DNA from: Bacteroidota bacterium
GTDB lineage: Bacteria; Bacteroidota; Bacteroidia; Chitinophagales; Chitinophagaceae
DNA: 36,284 bases
Reading direction: 5' to 3'
NCBI GenBank assembly: GCA_018268035.1
Contig: JAFDXI010000104.1
Coordinates: 1 to 36,284 of the forward strand
How positions within the stretch are numbered: the first letter of the stretch is position 1; every line of letters starts with the position of its first letter. This document shows, one piece after another, positions 1 to 8,063 of this stretch. The translations under genes and the position numbers were made by a program. The notes under the pieces were generated by a model. The model ran no database searches, was not told where the DNA came from, and saw only the letters and a program-made list of their open reading frames with translations.

Positions 1-267
1 TCGAATATAATCATGATAAACAGTAATGAAGATGCTGTGCGCATTTATCCCAATCCTGCAAAAAATATTTTGCATATTGAAGGTTTATCATCAAAAGCAA
101 AAATTACAGTTATCAGTTTCAACGGCTTTACAGCTATCAGCCAACAGCTAAAAGCTAATAGCTATCCCAGTTACAATCTAAACATCGCTTCATTACAACC
201 AGGAAATTATTTATTGAAAATTGAAATGAATGGAGCAATGGTGACGAAGAAGTTTTTGAAAGAGTGA
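1..267 (+). CDS. C-terminal end of a secreted protein with a type IX secretion (Por) sorting domain; 5' truncated by window edge
   Basis: The frame is open from base 1, so this is the tail (88 residues) of a gene that starts outside the window. It carries the hallmarks of the type A T9SS C-terminal sorting domain: IYPNPAKN near residue 21, a hydrophobic strand, then LQPGNYLLKIEMNG and a basic end, VTKKFLKE. In this family the domain directs export across the outer membrane by PorSS and is then cleaved, with the cargo usually anchored to the surface or released. Nothing of the cargo domain is visible, so its function cannot be told. The gene converges on rdgB; the shared hairpin at 282-315 separates them. 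Confidence 0.88.
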   Translation, partial: SNIIMINSNEDAVRIYPNPAKNILHIEGLSSKAKITVISFNGFTAISQQLKANSYPSYNLNIASLQPGNYLLKIEMNGAMVTKKFLKE

Positions 268-281
268 GGATATATAAATTT

Positions 282-315
282 GCCAAACGGTAAATAAGAC
301 TAATTACCGTTTGGC
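282..315. terminator. Perfect 12-bp hairpin between convergent genes
   Basis: GCCAAACGGTAA (282-293) and TTACCGTTTGGC (304-315) form a perfect 12-bp stem with a 10-base loop. The right arm is the last three codons and the stop of rdgB. There is no strong T-run on either side, so it is a plausible bidirectional terminator or mRNA 3'-end stabiliser rather than a textbook intrinsic terminator. Confidence 0.55.
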
Positions 316-897
316 TTCGCTTATTAAAAATTCAATTAATTTATCCATAGCTTTTCTCCTGTGGCTATATAAATTTTTTTCTGAAAGTTCCATTTCACCA
401 AATGTTTTATCACTGCCATCAGGAATAAAAACAGGGTCATAACCAAACCCGTTTGTTCCTCTTCTCTCATCAATAATCTTTCCCCTGGTAATACCTTCAA
501 ATATATGTTCTTCGCCATTCCACATTAATGATATGATGGTTTTGAATTGTGCAGAGCGGTTTTGAAAACCCTTCATTTTAAAGAGCAGCTTATTTATATT
601 GGCTGAAAAATTTTTTTCTTCACCTGCATACCTTGCACTTTTCACACCCGGTTCTCCATTCAATGCATCCACTTCAAGACCGGTATCATCGCCAAAACAA
701 TTTTTTCCTGTGAGTGCAAAAATGGTTTTAGATTTTTCTGAAGCATTGGCTTCAATGGTATCGTATGGTTCGGGTATGTCAATATCAATACCTGCTTCTT
801 TCAGACTGATTACTTTACATACATTGCCAATAATAGAATTGATTTCTTCAACCTTATGTTGGTTATTGCTGGCGAATATGAGTTGGTTATTTTCCAA
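304..897 (-). CDS. rdgB: RdgB/HAM1 family non-canonical purine NTP pyrophosphatase
   Basis: 197 residues, the usual size for the family. The enzyme hydrolyses dITP, XTP and dHAPTP to the monophosphate plus pyrophosphate and keeps deaminated purines out of nucleic acid in the cytoplasm. Visible family blocks: the nucleotide-binding start LIFASNNQHKVEEI (residues 6-19), the catalytic acidic block FGDDTGLEVDALNGEPGV (about 68-85), GTNGFGYDPVF (about 147-157) and the C-terminal SHRRKAM. The start is a TTG at 895-897; no ATG is available before the first conserved strand. It overlaps the end of the upstream gene by 11 bases, so the two are very likely translationally coupled. The last codons also form the right arm of the 282-315 hairpin. 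Confidence 0.93.
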   Translation of the reverse strand: MENNQLIFASNNQHKVEEINSIIGNVCKVISLKEAGIDIDIPEPYDTIEANASEKSKTIFALTGKNCFGDDTGLEVDALNGEPGVKSARYAGEEKNFSANINKLLFKMKGFQNRSAQFKTIISLMWNGEEHIFEGITRGKIIDERRGTNGFGYDPVFIPDGSDKTFGEMELSEKNLYSHRRKAMDKLIEFLISEAKR

Positions 898-1429
898 GGT
901 TAAATATGTTTTGCAGGCTTTTCCACAATTTGGTTTTTTCTTCTTTTGCTTTTCCCGTTTGTTGATTCAATACAGCTAATGATGGCGCTGTAAGTATTTT
1001 ACAATTGTTATAATCCTGTACCTGGTATTGTGGCATAGCAAAAGGCAATTGTATCTGCAAAGCATCTACACCAAATGCTATTAAATACTGTGGTTGCATT
1101 TCTTTTTTTAACTGGTTAAAATCAACAGCATGCTGGTGAAAATTCATCAAAGCAATATGTCCAACATTGAGTTTGCATGCATTTAATATACCGGAAAGAA
1201 ATGTAAGGTTGTTTTCATCAAGATATACATTGTCTGCATCATCAACCAATACAATAATTTTCTTCTCATAATTCCCGAGATAATTCCGGGCTGGTTTAAA
1301 AGGCGTTGATTGTTGTTGAGGTTTTGTATTTTGTTCAGGTTGTGACAATGGTTTAATAACATCACCAATATCAACCAACACATCATCAAAAATCTGTGCT
1401 ACTACAAATCCAGGTAATATTTCTTCCAT
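887..1429 (-). CDS. Conserved hypothetical protein, possibly a HolD-like (DNA polymerase III psi) protein
   Basis: 180 residues, ATG start, first gene of a two-gene unit with rdgB (11-base overlap). No signal peptide or membrane segment. There is a Pro/Gln-rich linker at about 30-50, then a compact alpha/beta-looking region: KKIIVLVDDADN (about 56-67), LIAFGVDAL, and a C-terminal block ILTAPSLAVL...KTKLWKSLQNIF. That last block resembles in layout the 'SPAL..L......LW..I' end of E. coli HolD, which has a uracil-DNA-glycosylase-like fold. The resemblance is by eye and weak; the alternative is simply a Bacteroidetes protein of unknown function. Pairing with a nucleotide-pool sanitising enzyme is at least consistent with a replication role. 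Confidence 0.6.
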   Translation of the reverse strand: MEEILPGFVVAQIFDDVLVDIGDVIKPLSQPEQNTKPQQQSTPFKPARNYLGNYEKKIIVLVDDADNVYLDENNLTFLSGILNACKLNVGHIALMNFHQHAVDFNQLKKEMQPQYLIAFGVDALQIQLPFAMPQYQVQDYNNCKILTAPSLAVLNQQTGKAKEEKTKLWKSLQNIFNLGK

Positions 1430-1543
1430 GAAGCTTGTAAAAAATTTAATTTTGAGCGATACAAATCATAACCGTGTGTTACAAATTACTAACGGCTGTT
1501 CGTTTTGTTTTAATTTTATTTTCTTTGCATCAAATTTACAGGT

Positions 1544-2605
1544 ATGACAGAAGTATTAGACATTAACGTAAGAAAAATTAAATCAAGCAGGTTACAGGAT
1601 TTAAATATTGATGAACTGCCTTTTGGCAAATATTTTACTGACCACATGCTGGTTGCAGATTATGCAGATGGCGAATGGCAGCATGTAGAGATTATACCCT
1701 ACCAGCCACTGACAATAGAACCGTCCAACTCTGCATTGCATTATGGACAATCTATTTTTGAAGGCATCAAAGCTTACCGCGACCATCATGGTGATGCTTA
1801 TATTTTCCGGCCTTATGAAAATTTCAAACGATTTAATCTTTCGGCCCAACGAATGTGTATGCCGGAAGTACCGGAAGAAATTTTTATTGAAGGCATGCGT
1901 AAGCTGATTGAAATAGACAAAGAATGGATTCCCCAAAAAAAGGATCACGCTTTATATATACGTCCTTTTATGTTTGCAACTGATGGAGCTCTTGGTGTGA
2001 AGCCATCTGATACATATAAATTCCTAATTATTCTATGCCCGGTAGGGCCATTCCATGCAGCACCAATGAAGATAGCTGTGGAAGAAAAATATACCAGGGC
2101 TGCACCGGGAGGAGTAGGCTTCTCAAAAAATGCAGGCAATTATGGTGGCAGCATGTACCCTGCCATGAAAGCCCAAAAAGAAGGCTATGATCAGGTTTTG
2201 TGGACAGATGCTTTTGAACACAAATGGCTCCAGGAAGTAGGAATGATGAATATAGGTTTTATTATCAATGGAACTTTTGTTACACCGATGTTGGAAGATA
2301 CCATTCTGAAAGGAGTAACGAGAGATAGTGTTTTAACAATTTTGAAAGATATGGGTATCTCTACTGAAGAAAGGAAAATCAATATTGACGAAATAGTTGA
2401 AGACTATAAAAAAGGTCAGATAAACGAAGTCTTCGGGATGGGTACTGCAGCAGTAATCTCTCCAGTCAAGGAATTGAAATATAAAGATGTTGTGATGAAA
2501 TTTGATCCATCTACATTTACTATTGCTGCCAAAGTGAAGCAGACTTTATATGAAATTCGTACAGGAATTAGTGCAGACACCCACGATTGGATGTTAAAAG
2601 TGTAA
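1544..2605 (+). CDS. ilvE: Branched-chain amino acid aminotransferase (fold type IV PLP enzyme)
   Basis: 353 residues, as usual for the long bacterial/mitochondrial-type BCAT. It catalyses the last step of Leu, Ile and Val synthesis and the first step of their breakdown, using glutamate/2-oxoglutarate and PLP. Visible: LHYGQSIFEGIKAYR (about 66-79), YIRPFMFATDGALGV, the PLP lysine K195 in GGVGFSKNAGNYGG, the cofactor-phosphate region GYDQVLWTDA, and EVFGMGTAAVISPV near the C-terminus. It stands apart from the leu/ilv island 21 kb away and is divergent from the rdgB unit; the 114-base gap between them must hold both promoters, but no clean Bacteroidetes -7 element stands out for it. Confidence 0.95.
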   Translation: MTEVLDINVRKIKSSRLQDLNIDELPFGKYFTDHMLVADYADGEWQHVEIIPYQPLTIEPSNSALHYGQSIFEGIKAYRDHHGDAYIFRPYENFKRFNLSAQRMCMPEVPEEIFIEGMRKLIEIDKEWIPQKKDHALYIRPFMFATDGALGVKPSDTYKFLIILCPVGPFHAAPMKIAVEEKYTRAAPGGVGFSKNAGNYGGSMYPAMKAQKEGYDQVLWTDAFEHKWLQEVGMMNIGFIINGTFVTPMLEDTILKGVTRDSVLTILKDMGISTEERKINIDEIVEDYKKGQINEVFGMGTAAVISPVKELKYKDVVMKFDPSTFTIAAKVKQTLYEIRTGISADTHDWMLKV

Positions 2606-2674
2606 ACAGTAAAGGCAAATAGTGAAGGAAACTAAATTTTTCATGCTTAATTTTTAATTTTTAATTGTTTCCCC

Positions 2675-2682
2675 TACCTTTG
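2675..2682 (+). promoter_or_regulatory. Bacteroidetes-type -7 element upstream of rpsL
   Basis: TACCTTTG matches the Bacteroidetes -7 consensus TAnnTTTG exactly and lies 26 bases before the rpsL ATG. A convincing -33 TTG at the expected 19-21 base distance is missing; that position falls in an AATTTTTAATT-type repeat tract. Confidence 0.5.
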
Positions 2683-2707
2683 CCGTCCCAAAAATTTAAG
2701 GTTAGTA

Positions 2708-3088
2708 ATGCCTACAATACAACAGTTAGTAAGAAAAGGCCGTGAGATTATCAGGGCAAAGAGCAAATCAAGGGCTTTGGACGCCTGCCCTCAGCGCCGC
2801 GGTGTTTGCACCAGGGTTTATACCACAACACCTAAAAAGCCAAATTCAGCTTTGCGTAAAGTAGCAAAAGTGCGTTTGACCAATAAAGTTGAAGTGATTG
2901 CATATATACCAGGTGAAGGTCATAATTTACAGGAGCACTCAATCGTTTTGATACGCGGAGGCCGTGTAAAAGATTTACCAGGTGTGCGCTATCATATCGT
3001 GCGTGGCAGCCTTGATACTGCAGGCGTGAAAGACCGTAAAAAAAGCCGTTCTAAATACGGAACAAAAAAAGAAAAAGCTAAAAAATAA
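2708..3088 (+). CDS. rpsL: 30S ribosomal protein S12
   Basis: 126 residues, highly conserved. S12 sits at the decoding centre of the small subunit and monitors codon-anticodon pairing. Visible blocks: [26 protein letters not shown] and [17 protein letters not shown]. The residues hit by streptomycin-resistance mutations in other bacteria (the second lysine of TPKKP and the lysine of RVKDLPG) are wild type here. The aspartate of VKDLPG is the known RimO methylthiolation site. Followed 25 bases later by rpsG, with which it forms a two-gene operon closed by a strong terminator. Confidence 0.98.
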   Translation: MPTIQQLVRKGREIIRAKSKSRALDACPQRRGVCTRVYTTTPKKPNSALRKVAKVRLTNKVEVIAYIPGEGHNLQEHSIVLIRGGRVKDLPGVRYHIVRGSLDTAGVKDRKKSRSKYGTKKEKAKK

Positions 3089-3113
3089 TATTCATCATCC
3101 ATCAGATTAAAAG

Positions 3114-3581
3114 ATGAGAAAAGCACAAGCAAAAAAATTACCATTAGCGCCTGATGCCCGTTTCAACGATAAACAGGTTACACGTTTTGTAAACAACATT
3201 ATGTGGCAGGGCAAGAAAAGTACTTCTATCAATATATTTTATGATGCCGTTGATAAAGTGAGCAAAATGACAGGCGAAAACGGTTATGAAGTTTGGAAAA
3301 AGGCATTACAGAATGTTACACCTGCTGTAGAAGTTCGCAGTCGCAGAATTGGTGGCGCTACTTTCCAGATTCCTACTGAAGTACGCGCTGATCGCAAAAT
3401 TTCTTTGAGTATGAAATGGCTCATCCGTTACAGCCGTGAGCGTAATGGTAAAACTATGGCCGACAAATTAGCCAATGAAATTGTTGCTGCCAGCAAAGGT
3501 GAAGGTGCTGCATTTAAAAAGAAAGAAGATACTCACCGTATGGCAGAAGCCAACAAAGCTTTCTCTCATTTCAAAGTATAA
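3114..3581 (+). CDS. rpsG: 30S ribosomal protein S7
   Basis: 155 residues. S7 is a primary 16S rRNA-binding protein that nucleates assembly of the 30S head. It starts [30 protein letters not shown] and contains the conserved [20 protein letters not shown] and [12 protein letters not shown] end. In many bacteria fusA follows in the str operon and S7 represses the operon; here the unit ends after rpsG at the 3601-3632 terminator, and the next genes are an unrelated convergent etf pair. Confidence 0.98.
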   Translation: MRKAQAKKLPLAPDARFNDKQVTRFVNNIMWQGKKSTSINIFYDAVDKVSKMTGENGYEVWKKALQNVTPAVEVRSRRIGGATFQIPTEVRADRKISLSMKWLIRYSRERNGKTMADKLANEIVAASKGEGAAFKKKEDTHRMAEANKAFSHFKV

Positions 3582-3600
3582 GATGAAATTGACAATAAAA

Positions 3601-3632
3601 AAAACCTCTGCCAAAAATGCGGAGGTTTTTTT
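3601..3632 (+). terminator. Intrinsic terminator of rpsL-rpsG
   Basis: AAAACCTCTGC (3601-3611) pairs with GCGGAGGTTTT (3619-3629) over 11 bp with one G-U pair and a 7-base loop, followed by a run of seven T. A strong rho-independent terminator 20 bases after the rpsG stop. Confidence 0.88.
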
Positions 3633-3704
3633 ATTCCTGTTCAGCCATAATCAATACTTTTTAAAAACAGGTTTCTAAAAATTTATAGCTAAAATATTGA
3701 TATC

Positions 3705-3738
3705 AAAAAAAAAGCCGGAAGTTTTTCAACTGTCCGGC
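3705..3738 (-). terminator. Intrinsic terminator of etfB-etfA
   Basis: On the minus strand the stem GCCGGA (3738-3733)/TCCGGC (3719-3714), with an inner AGTT/AACT pairing, is followed by nine T (the A-run 3705-3713 on the plus strand). It lies 24 bases past the etfA stop and, with the rpsG terminator, insulates the convergent operons. Confidence 0.85.
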
Positions 3739-3761
3739 AAATGCTAATTAGAAATGCGTAA

Positions 3762-4712
3762 TTATAATTTCTTAATTGCTTCAGTTAATTTAGGAACAAT
3801 TTCAAAAGCATCACCTACAATACCATAATCTGCCGCTTTGAAAAAAGGAGCTTCAGGGTCTTTATTGATAACCACAATTGTTTTGCTCCTGTTCACACCT
3901 GCCAAATGCTGAATGGCGCCTGAAATACCTATTGCAATATAGAGGTTGGGGGCAATCTGGATACCAGTTTGTCCTACATGTTCATGATGAGGACGCCAAC
4001 CTGAATCTGCTACTGGTCTGCTACAAGCTGTAGCTGCATGCAATGCATGGGCCAGGTCTTCAACCATTTTCCAGTTTTCAGGGCCTTTCAATCCACGGCC
4101 GGCACTCACCACAATTTCTGCTTCTGTCAAAGGCACTTCGCCTTTCACTTTATTCACTGAAACAACTTTTACTTTTGGTTCATCAAAAGTAACTTTCAGT
4201 TGTTCGACAGTGGCAATACCTTCTGTTTTTTTAACCTGGAAACTATTCGGGTTAACTGATATTATTTTTACAGGTGAATCAATGCTGACATTCGCAAATG
4301 CCTTTCCACTAAATACACTTTTCTTTACGACAAATCCTTTCGAAGTATCAGGCAATGCAACAGCGCCTGAAACAAGCCCTGCTTTTAAGCGGGCAGCCAC
4401 TGCTGCAGCAACCGCTTTTCCGGTTTGGTTCTGACTGAAAATAATTTCAGATGCATTTAATTGTTGCACTACATCAGCAATAACTTTTGCATAAGCCTGT
4501 GTATCAAGTGTATTGAGTTTTTCATTAGCCAACTGATGCACTTTTGTGGCCCCATAATTACCAAAAGCCGAAAGATCATCCTGCACGGTTCCAAGTAAGA
4601 CTGCTTCAGCAGTTGTGCCTAACTTTTCTGCAACAGCAGCGCCATAGCTTAAGGCTTCATAAGATGATTTTTTAATTGAACCATCTGCATGATCTATAAA
4701 TACAAGTACCAT
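3762..4712 (-). CDS. etfA: Electron transfer flavoprotein alpha subunit
   Basis: 316 residues from the ATG at 4712; an in-frame upstream ATG would add 21 residues that do not fit the family, whose members start close to the MVLVFIDH strand. EtfA/EtfB accept electrons from acyl-CoA dehydrogenases and pass them to the quinone pool through ETF:quinone oxidoreductase. The C-terminal FAD domain is clear: SAGRGLKGPENW, SRPVADSGW, VGQTGIQIAPNLYIAIGISGAIQH, VINKDPEAPFF and DYGIVGDAFEIVP. The gene follows etfB after 69 bases and is closed by the 3705-3738 terminator. Confidence 0.95.
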   Translation of the reverse strand: MVLVFIDHADGSIKKSSYEALSYGAAVAEKLGTTAEAVLLGTVQDDLSAFGNYGATKVHQLANEKLNTLDTQAYAKVIADVVQQLNASEIIFSQNQTGKAVAAAVAARLKAGLVSGAVALPDTSKGFVVKKSVFSGKAFANVSIDSPVKIISVNPNSFQVKKTEGIATVEQLKVTFDEPKVKVVSVNKVKGEVPLTEAEIVVSAGRGLKGPENWKMVEDLAHALHAATACSRPVADSGWRPHHEHVGQTGIQIAPNLYIAIGISGAIQHLAGVNRSKTIVVINKDPEAPFFKAADYGIVGDAFEIVPKLTEAIKKL

Positions 4713-4781
4713 TATTTTTATTTTATTGATGATTAATTTTGAAAATTGAAAGCATGATAAACAACACTTATCCAAGCATTA

Positions 4782-5525
4782 TCATATCACTTTAGCTTCT
4801 TCGTGTAACAACCGCACCAGTTCCTCAACATTATCTGCTGCTACCAGTTTTACACCAGCTTTTTGCGGCGGCAATTCAAAACTTTCAACATGTGTTAATG
4901 CATCAATTGCAGCAGGTTCCATCACTTTTAGCGGTCTCGACTTAGCAGCCATAATACCACGCATATTCGGAATACGTTGTTCTGCCACACCTTTCTGGCA
5001 ACTGATGACAACAGGTAAATTCACTTCATCAGTTTCTTCACCACCTTCAATTTCCCGCTCAACAAGCGCAGTCGTTCCATTAATGTCCACTTTGTTTGCT
5101 AAAGAGATAAATGGCATATCCAACAATTCAGCTAAAGCACTGCCTACAGAAGAACTGTTATAGTCGATAGTTTCTTTACCAGTCAACACAAGGTCATACC
5201 CGTTTTGTTTTGCAACGGCTGCAATTTGTGCAGCAATAAAAAAAGTATCATCACTGGTAGTATTGATTCGAATTGCCTCATCACCACCAAGTGCTAAAGC
5301 TTTTCGGATAATCGGATCGCAATCAGCGCCACCAACAGTAATTAAATGTAACTGTATGCTGGTATCTTTTTCTTTTAATTCAATAGCTCTTACCAATGCA
5401 TTCCATTCATCATAAGGATTAATGATCCATTGCACTCCGGCTTCCTCAAACTTTGTGTTATTATCTTTAAAAGCAACCTTTGAAGTTGTATCGGGTGTTT
5501 TACTGATACATACAAGTATTTTCAT
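4782..5525 (-). CDS. etfB: Electron transfer flavoprotein beta subunit
   Basis: 247 residues, typical length, first gene of the etfBA operon. Its N-terminus MKILVCISKTPDTTSKV, the NPYDEWNALVRAIELKE block, the nucleotide (AMP) binding region VLTGKETIDYNSSSVGSALAELL and the C-terminal NMRGIMAAKSRPL are all as in the family. EtfB forms a heterodimer with EtfA, binds AMP structurally and docks the dehydrogenase partner. A good consensus promoter lies 77-106 bases upstream. The window also has an enoyl-CoA hydratase (9.7 kb), consistent with beta-oxidation or branched-chain acid catabolism. Confidence 0.95.
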   Translation of the reverse strand: MKILVCISKTPDTTSKVAFKDNNTKFEEAGVQWIINPYDEWNALVRAIELKEKDTSIQLHLITVGGADCDPIIRKALALGGDEAIRINTTSDDTFFIAAQIAAVAKQNGYDLVLTGKETIDYNSSSVGSALAELLDMPFISLANKVDINGTTALVEREIEGGEETDEVNLPVVISCQKGVAEQRIPNMRGIMAAKSRPLKVMEPAAIDALTHVESFELPPQKAGVKLVAADNVEELVRLLHEEAKVI

Positions 5526-5601
5526 CTGGAAAAATTTAGTTAGATACTGAATAAATTGCCAACTAAATACAGTGTATTTCTATGGCAATAATTATTTAGC
5601 G

Positions 5602-5631
5602 CAAAAGTAAAAGATAAAGTTGTTTATGCAA
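5602..5631 (-). promoter_or_regulatory. Consensus Bacteroidetes promoter for etfBA
   Basis: On the minus strand TTG (5631-5629), exactly 19 bases, then TACTTTTG (5609-5602). This fits the Bacteroidetes sigma-ABfr consensus TTG-N19..21-TAnnTTTG. Transcription would start near 5597-5595, giving a leader of about 70 bases. A short inverted repeat, AGTTG/CAACT (5618-5622 and 5629-5633), overlaps the -33 element and could be an operator, but its arms are only 5 bp. Confidence 0.72.
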
Positions 5632-5674
5632 CTATTTTACATAAAATCTTTGTTAAGCCATCAGGGAAAAATCA

Positions 5675-7213
5675 TCAGAATTTGAAACCCATTGTCAACA
5701 TTACATTGGTACGGTTATTCTTTAGCGTTGCGAAAGTATTGGCTTTGTCAAGCAAACGATATGGGAAGTTCACATCTTTATTGAACATCTGTGCTATTGT
5801 AAGATCAATGAACATCCCATATTTACGATAGCCCACACCACCTGCAATCATCATGCGGTCGGCTTTTAATGCATTATCTTTATAAGGGCTACCATAATAA
5901 GCAGCTCCAAGACGCACAGCTAAAGGAGAAAATTTCAGTTCCCCACCTATCCTTACATTTATATTGCCTTTATAGTAACTCTTAATGACATCGTTTAAAG
6001 AACCATAATAATTATCCAATGACGGGTCAGTATAACCTTCTCCATCTGACTGTTGTAAAAATCTGGAGCCTCGATGATTTACAAATTCTATATCGGCCGA
6101 AACAAAACCTTTTTGTGCTTTTACATTTGCCACTTCATTGAGCACATAAGCAGCGCTGGCAACAATCTTATATGGTGTTAATTCATTATAATTTGTTTGT
6201 GATGCAGCATTGGGAAAATCACTGCTATTAGATGTTTGCACGCCAGCATAATCTTCAGTATTGGTAGTCATCGAGGCAGATAAATCATCAGAATAATTCA
6301 TGAAAGAAGGTGTATGAAATGCCAGCCCCAGGCGTAAAGAATTAATAGGTTTGAATATTACACCAATCCTTGCATTTAAACCAATGCCGTTTATTGTATG
6401 ATGTTGTGAAAAATCAGAATAAGCAAAATTATTATGTTCATCACCGCTGAGGTCTGTTTCAGTATATGTCAGATCTTGTTTGTAAAATGAAAAAGGTACA
6501 TTAATACTTACACCCCAAAGAAATTTATCCCTATCATTGTTTGCGAAGCCAAAAGAAATCTCATACAAACCACCACCGGTAACTGCATCATATTGCTGTT
6601 GGATACTTCCATTACCAACAGGAACAAGACTCCTGTAACCAGATAAATTACCGGTTGCATCAAGTGTTGTATCAATCAAATAAGTAAAGTAGGCCAGAGA
6701 TGCGCCAAAAGGATAATTGTTGGCAGCTTCATTTTCTGTAGCATTATCTCCTACAAGTTGCTCCAGGTATTGTTCTGAATAAGAACTATAATCATTCAAC
6801 CCCTTATAATTTGTTTTGTTATTATAGCTTGCAAGCTGGTTGACAGAAATAGAAAAGGCTGACGAACTATTGCTGCGGTTGATCCTGCCACCAATCACTG
6901 CCCCGGTTGGGCCCAATAAAAAACCACTCTTATTAATTTTTGAGCCTGTCCCGCGAAAATCAGCAGAATTATTATTCAGCATAAATGCAGGAGAAATTAC
7001 TATTTCGTTTGTTCTGTAAAAACCAAGGCCTGCAGGATTAACATAAGAAGACGTGATATCACCGCCTAAAGCGCCGATAGCTCCACCAATGGCATTACTG
7101 CGGGCAGTTCCATTTGGAATGAACCATGCATTGTTTACAACATCATCCGGACTTTGCGCAAAGCTCATTCCAACCACACAAAGCCCTGCCACTAAAAACA
7201 AAAGTTTCTTCAT
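5675..7213 (-). CDS. OmpP1/FadL-type outer membrane transport protein
   Basis: 512 residues with a clear signal peptide (MKKLLFLVAGLCVVGMSFAQ, cleavage after about residue 20). The region after it, NGTARSNAIGGAIGALGGD and SYVNPAGLGFYRTNEI, is the standard start of the OmpP1/FadL/TodX porin family in Bacteroidetes, where the N-terminal plug precedes a 14-stranded barrel. The rest is rich in alternating Tyr, Asn and Ser strands, and the protein ends in an aromatic residue (MGFKF), as barrel proteins do for BAM recognition. Substrate unknown; the family moves hydrophobic compounds such as long-chain fatty acids. It follows the lipoprotein gene by 38 bases, so both are probably one transcript. 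Confidence 0.85.
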   Translation of the reverse strand: MKKLLFLVAGLCVVGMSFAQSPDDVVNNAWFIPNGTARSNAIGGAIGALGGDITSSYVNPAGLGFYRTNEIVISPAFMLNNNSADFRGTGSKINKSGFLLGPTGAVIGGRINRSNSSSAFSISVNQLASYNNKTNYKGLNDYSSYSEQYLEQLVGDNATENEAANNYPFGASLAYFTYLIDTTLDATGNLSGYRSLVPVGNGSIQQQYDAVTGGGLYEISFGFANNDRDKFLWGVSINVPFSFYKQDLTYTETDLSGDEHNNFAYSDFSQHHTINGIGLNARIGVIFKPINSLRLGLAFHTPSFMNYSDDLSASMTTNTEDYAGVQTSNSSDFPNAASQTNYNELTPYKIVASAAYVLNEVANVKAQKGFVSADIEFVNHRGSRFLQQSDGEGYTDPSLDNYYGSLNDVIKSYYKGNINVRIGGELKFSPLAVRLGAAYYGSPYKDNALKADRMMIAGGVGYRKYGMFIDLTIAQMFNKDVNFPYRLLDKANTFATLKNNRTNVMLTMGFKF

Positions 7214-7251
7214 AAAAAATTCAAAGGTGAATACCAGGAAAATAATAAGAT

Positions 7252-7986
7252 TTATGGCCTTGTACGGTTGCCACCACCATTAACTCTTGAACCTCCACCA
7301 CCTGAGTTACCGCTATTATTAAAACTGCGTGAAGGCGTATAAGTGTTATTATTATTATTATAATTATTGTTGTATTGGTTATTCCCGTTATTGTTTTGCT
7401 GATAATAATTATTATTACCCCTTCTCACCTGGTTGGAGGCATTACTGTTATTATATGCATTGCTACGGTTTCCACGTTGCAAAGGCATGTTGTAATTATT
7501 ATACGTTTTATTACTGTAAGTGGATAAATTATACCTGCTAACCGGCCTGTAATAAACAGTTGGGTTTTTGTAATAAACAACAGTATAGTAAGGATAATAC
7601 AATGACTGCCAGGGTGAATAATAGAAGGAGTTAAACGAATAAGGGTTATAATAACCATAACCCAATCCATAATAACCCAGGCCTAAAGAATAAGTAGGAG
7701 TCCATGACGAATAATAGTTATTAGCATAATACCTGCTGTCATACCAGTAATCATAATCGTCCAATGCACTCCATCTATCATAATCCCTCGCTTTCATTCG
7801 CAGATAATAATCATCTGAAGAGTTGCTATAAGTTTCATACTGATCCTGTCCATAATTATCAGCATACATTTGTTGCTGTCCGGGTGAATAATAAACATCA
7901 TCAGGTGTTTGAGATGTTCTGTATGCAGATGAACAACTTGTAAGCAGGGCAACCAAAAATGCTACATAAATTAAATTCTTTTTCAT
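7252..7986 (-). CDS. Asn/Tyr-rich lipoprotein of unknown function
   Basis: 244 residues from the ATG at 7986 (a GTG two codons earlier is also possible). The signal peptide MKKNLIYVAFLVALLTSC ends in a lipobox, with the lipidated cysteine at C18, so this is an exported lipoprotein. The middle is extremely rich in Tyr, Ser and Asp (YYLRMKARDYDRWSALDDYDYWYDS) and the last 80 residues are a low-complexity Asn/Gln/Gly tract ending in RVNGGGNRTRP, likely disordered. I recognise no enzyme motif. It shares an apparent transcript with the downstream porin, so a role at the outer membrane is a reasonable guess. Confidence 0.75.
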   Translation of the reverse strand: MKKNLIYVAFLVALLTSCSSAYRTSQTPDDVYYSPGQQQMYADNYGQDQYETYSNSSDDYYLRMKARDYDRWSALDDYDYWYDSRYYANNYYSSWTPTYSLGLGYYGLGYGYYNPYSFNSFYYSPWQSLYYPYYTVVYYKNPTVYYRPVSRYNLSTYSNKTYNNYNMPLQRGNRSNAYNNSNASNQVRRGNNNYYQQNNNGNNQYNNNYNNNNNTYTPSRSFNNSGNSGGGGSRVNGGGNRTRP

Positions 7987-8013
7987 TCTCACATGGTTTG
8001 TATGCTAAGTTAT

Positions 8014-8021
8014 TACATTTG
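8014..8021 (+). promoter_or_regulatory. Likely -7 element of proS
   Basis: TACATTTG fits TAnnTTTG and lies 42 bases before the proS ATG in the divergent gap. The nearest upstream TTTG (7997-8000) is only 13 bases away, shorter than the usual 19-21, so the -33 element is uncertain. Confidence 0.4.
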
Positions 8022-8063
8022 CCGCGTTTATCATTTTTTTACACTTAGTTTTTTATAAATGGT

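Noticed and set aside
599-979. 126-codon plus-strand frame opposite rdgB
   Set aside because: Antisense shadow of rdgB and its partner, both of which have clear coding character.
1504-1527. Promoter for ilvE with TTTG and TTTCTTTG
   Set aside because: The -7 lacks the TA and the spacing is 12 rather than 19-21 bases.
3475-3678. Open frame overlapping the 3' end of rpsG
   Set aside because: Runs through the rpsG terminator in another frame; Lys/Ile-rich composition expected by chance.
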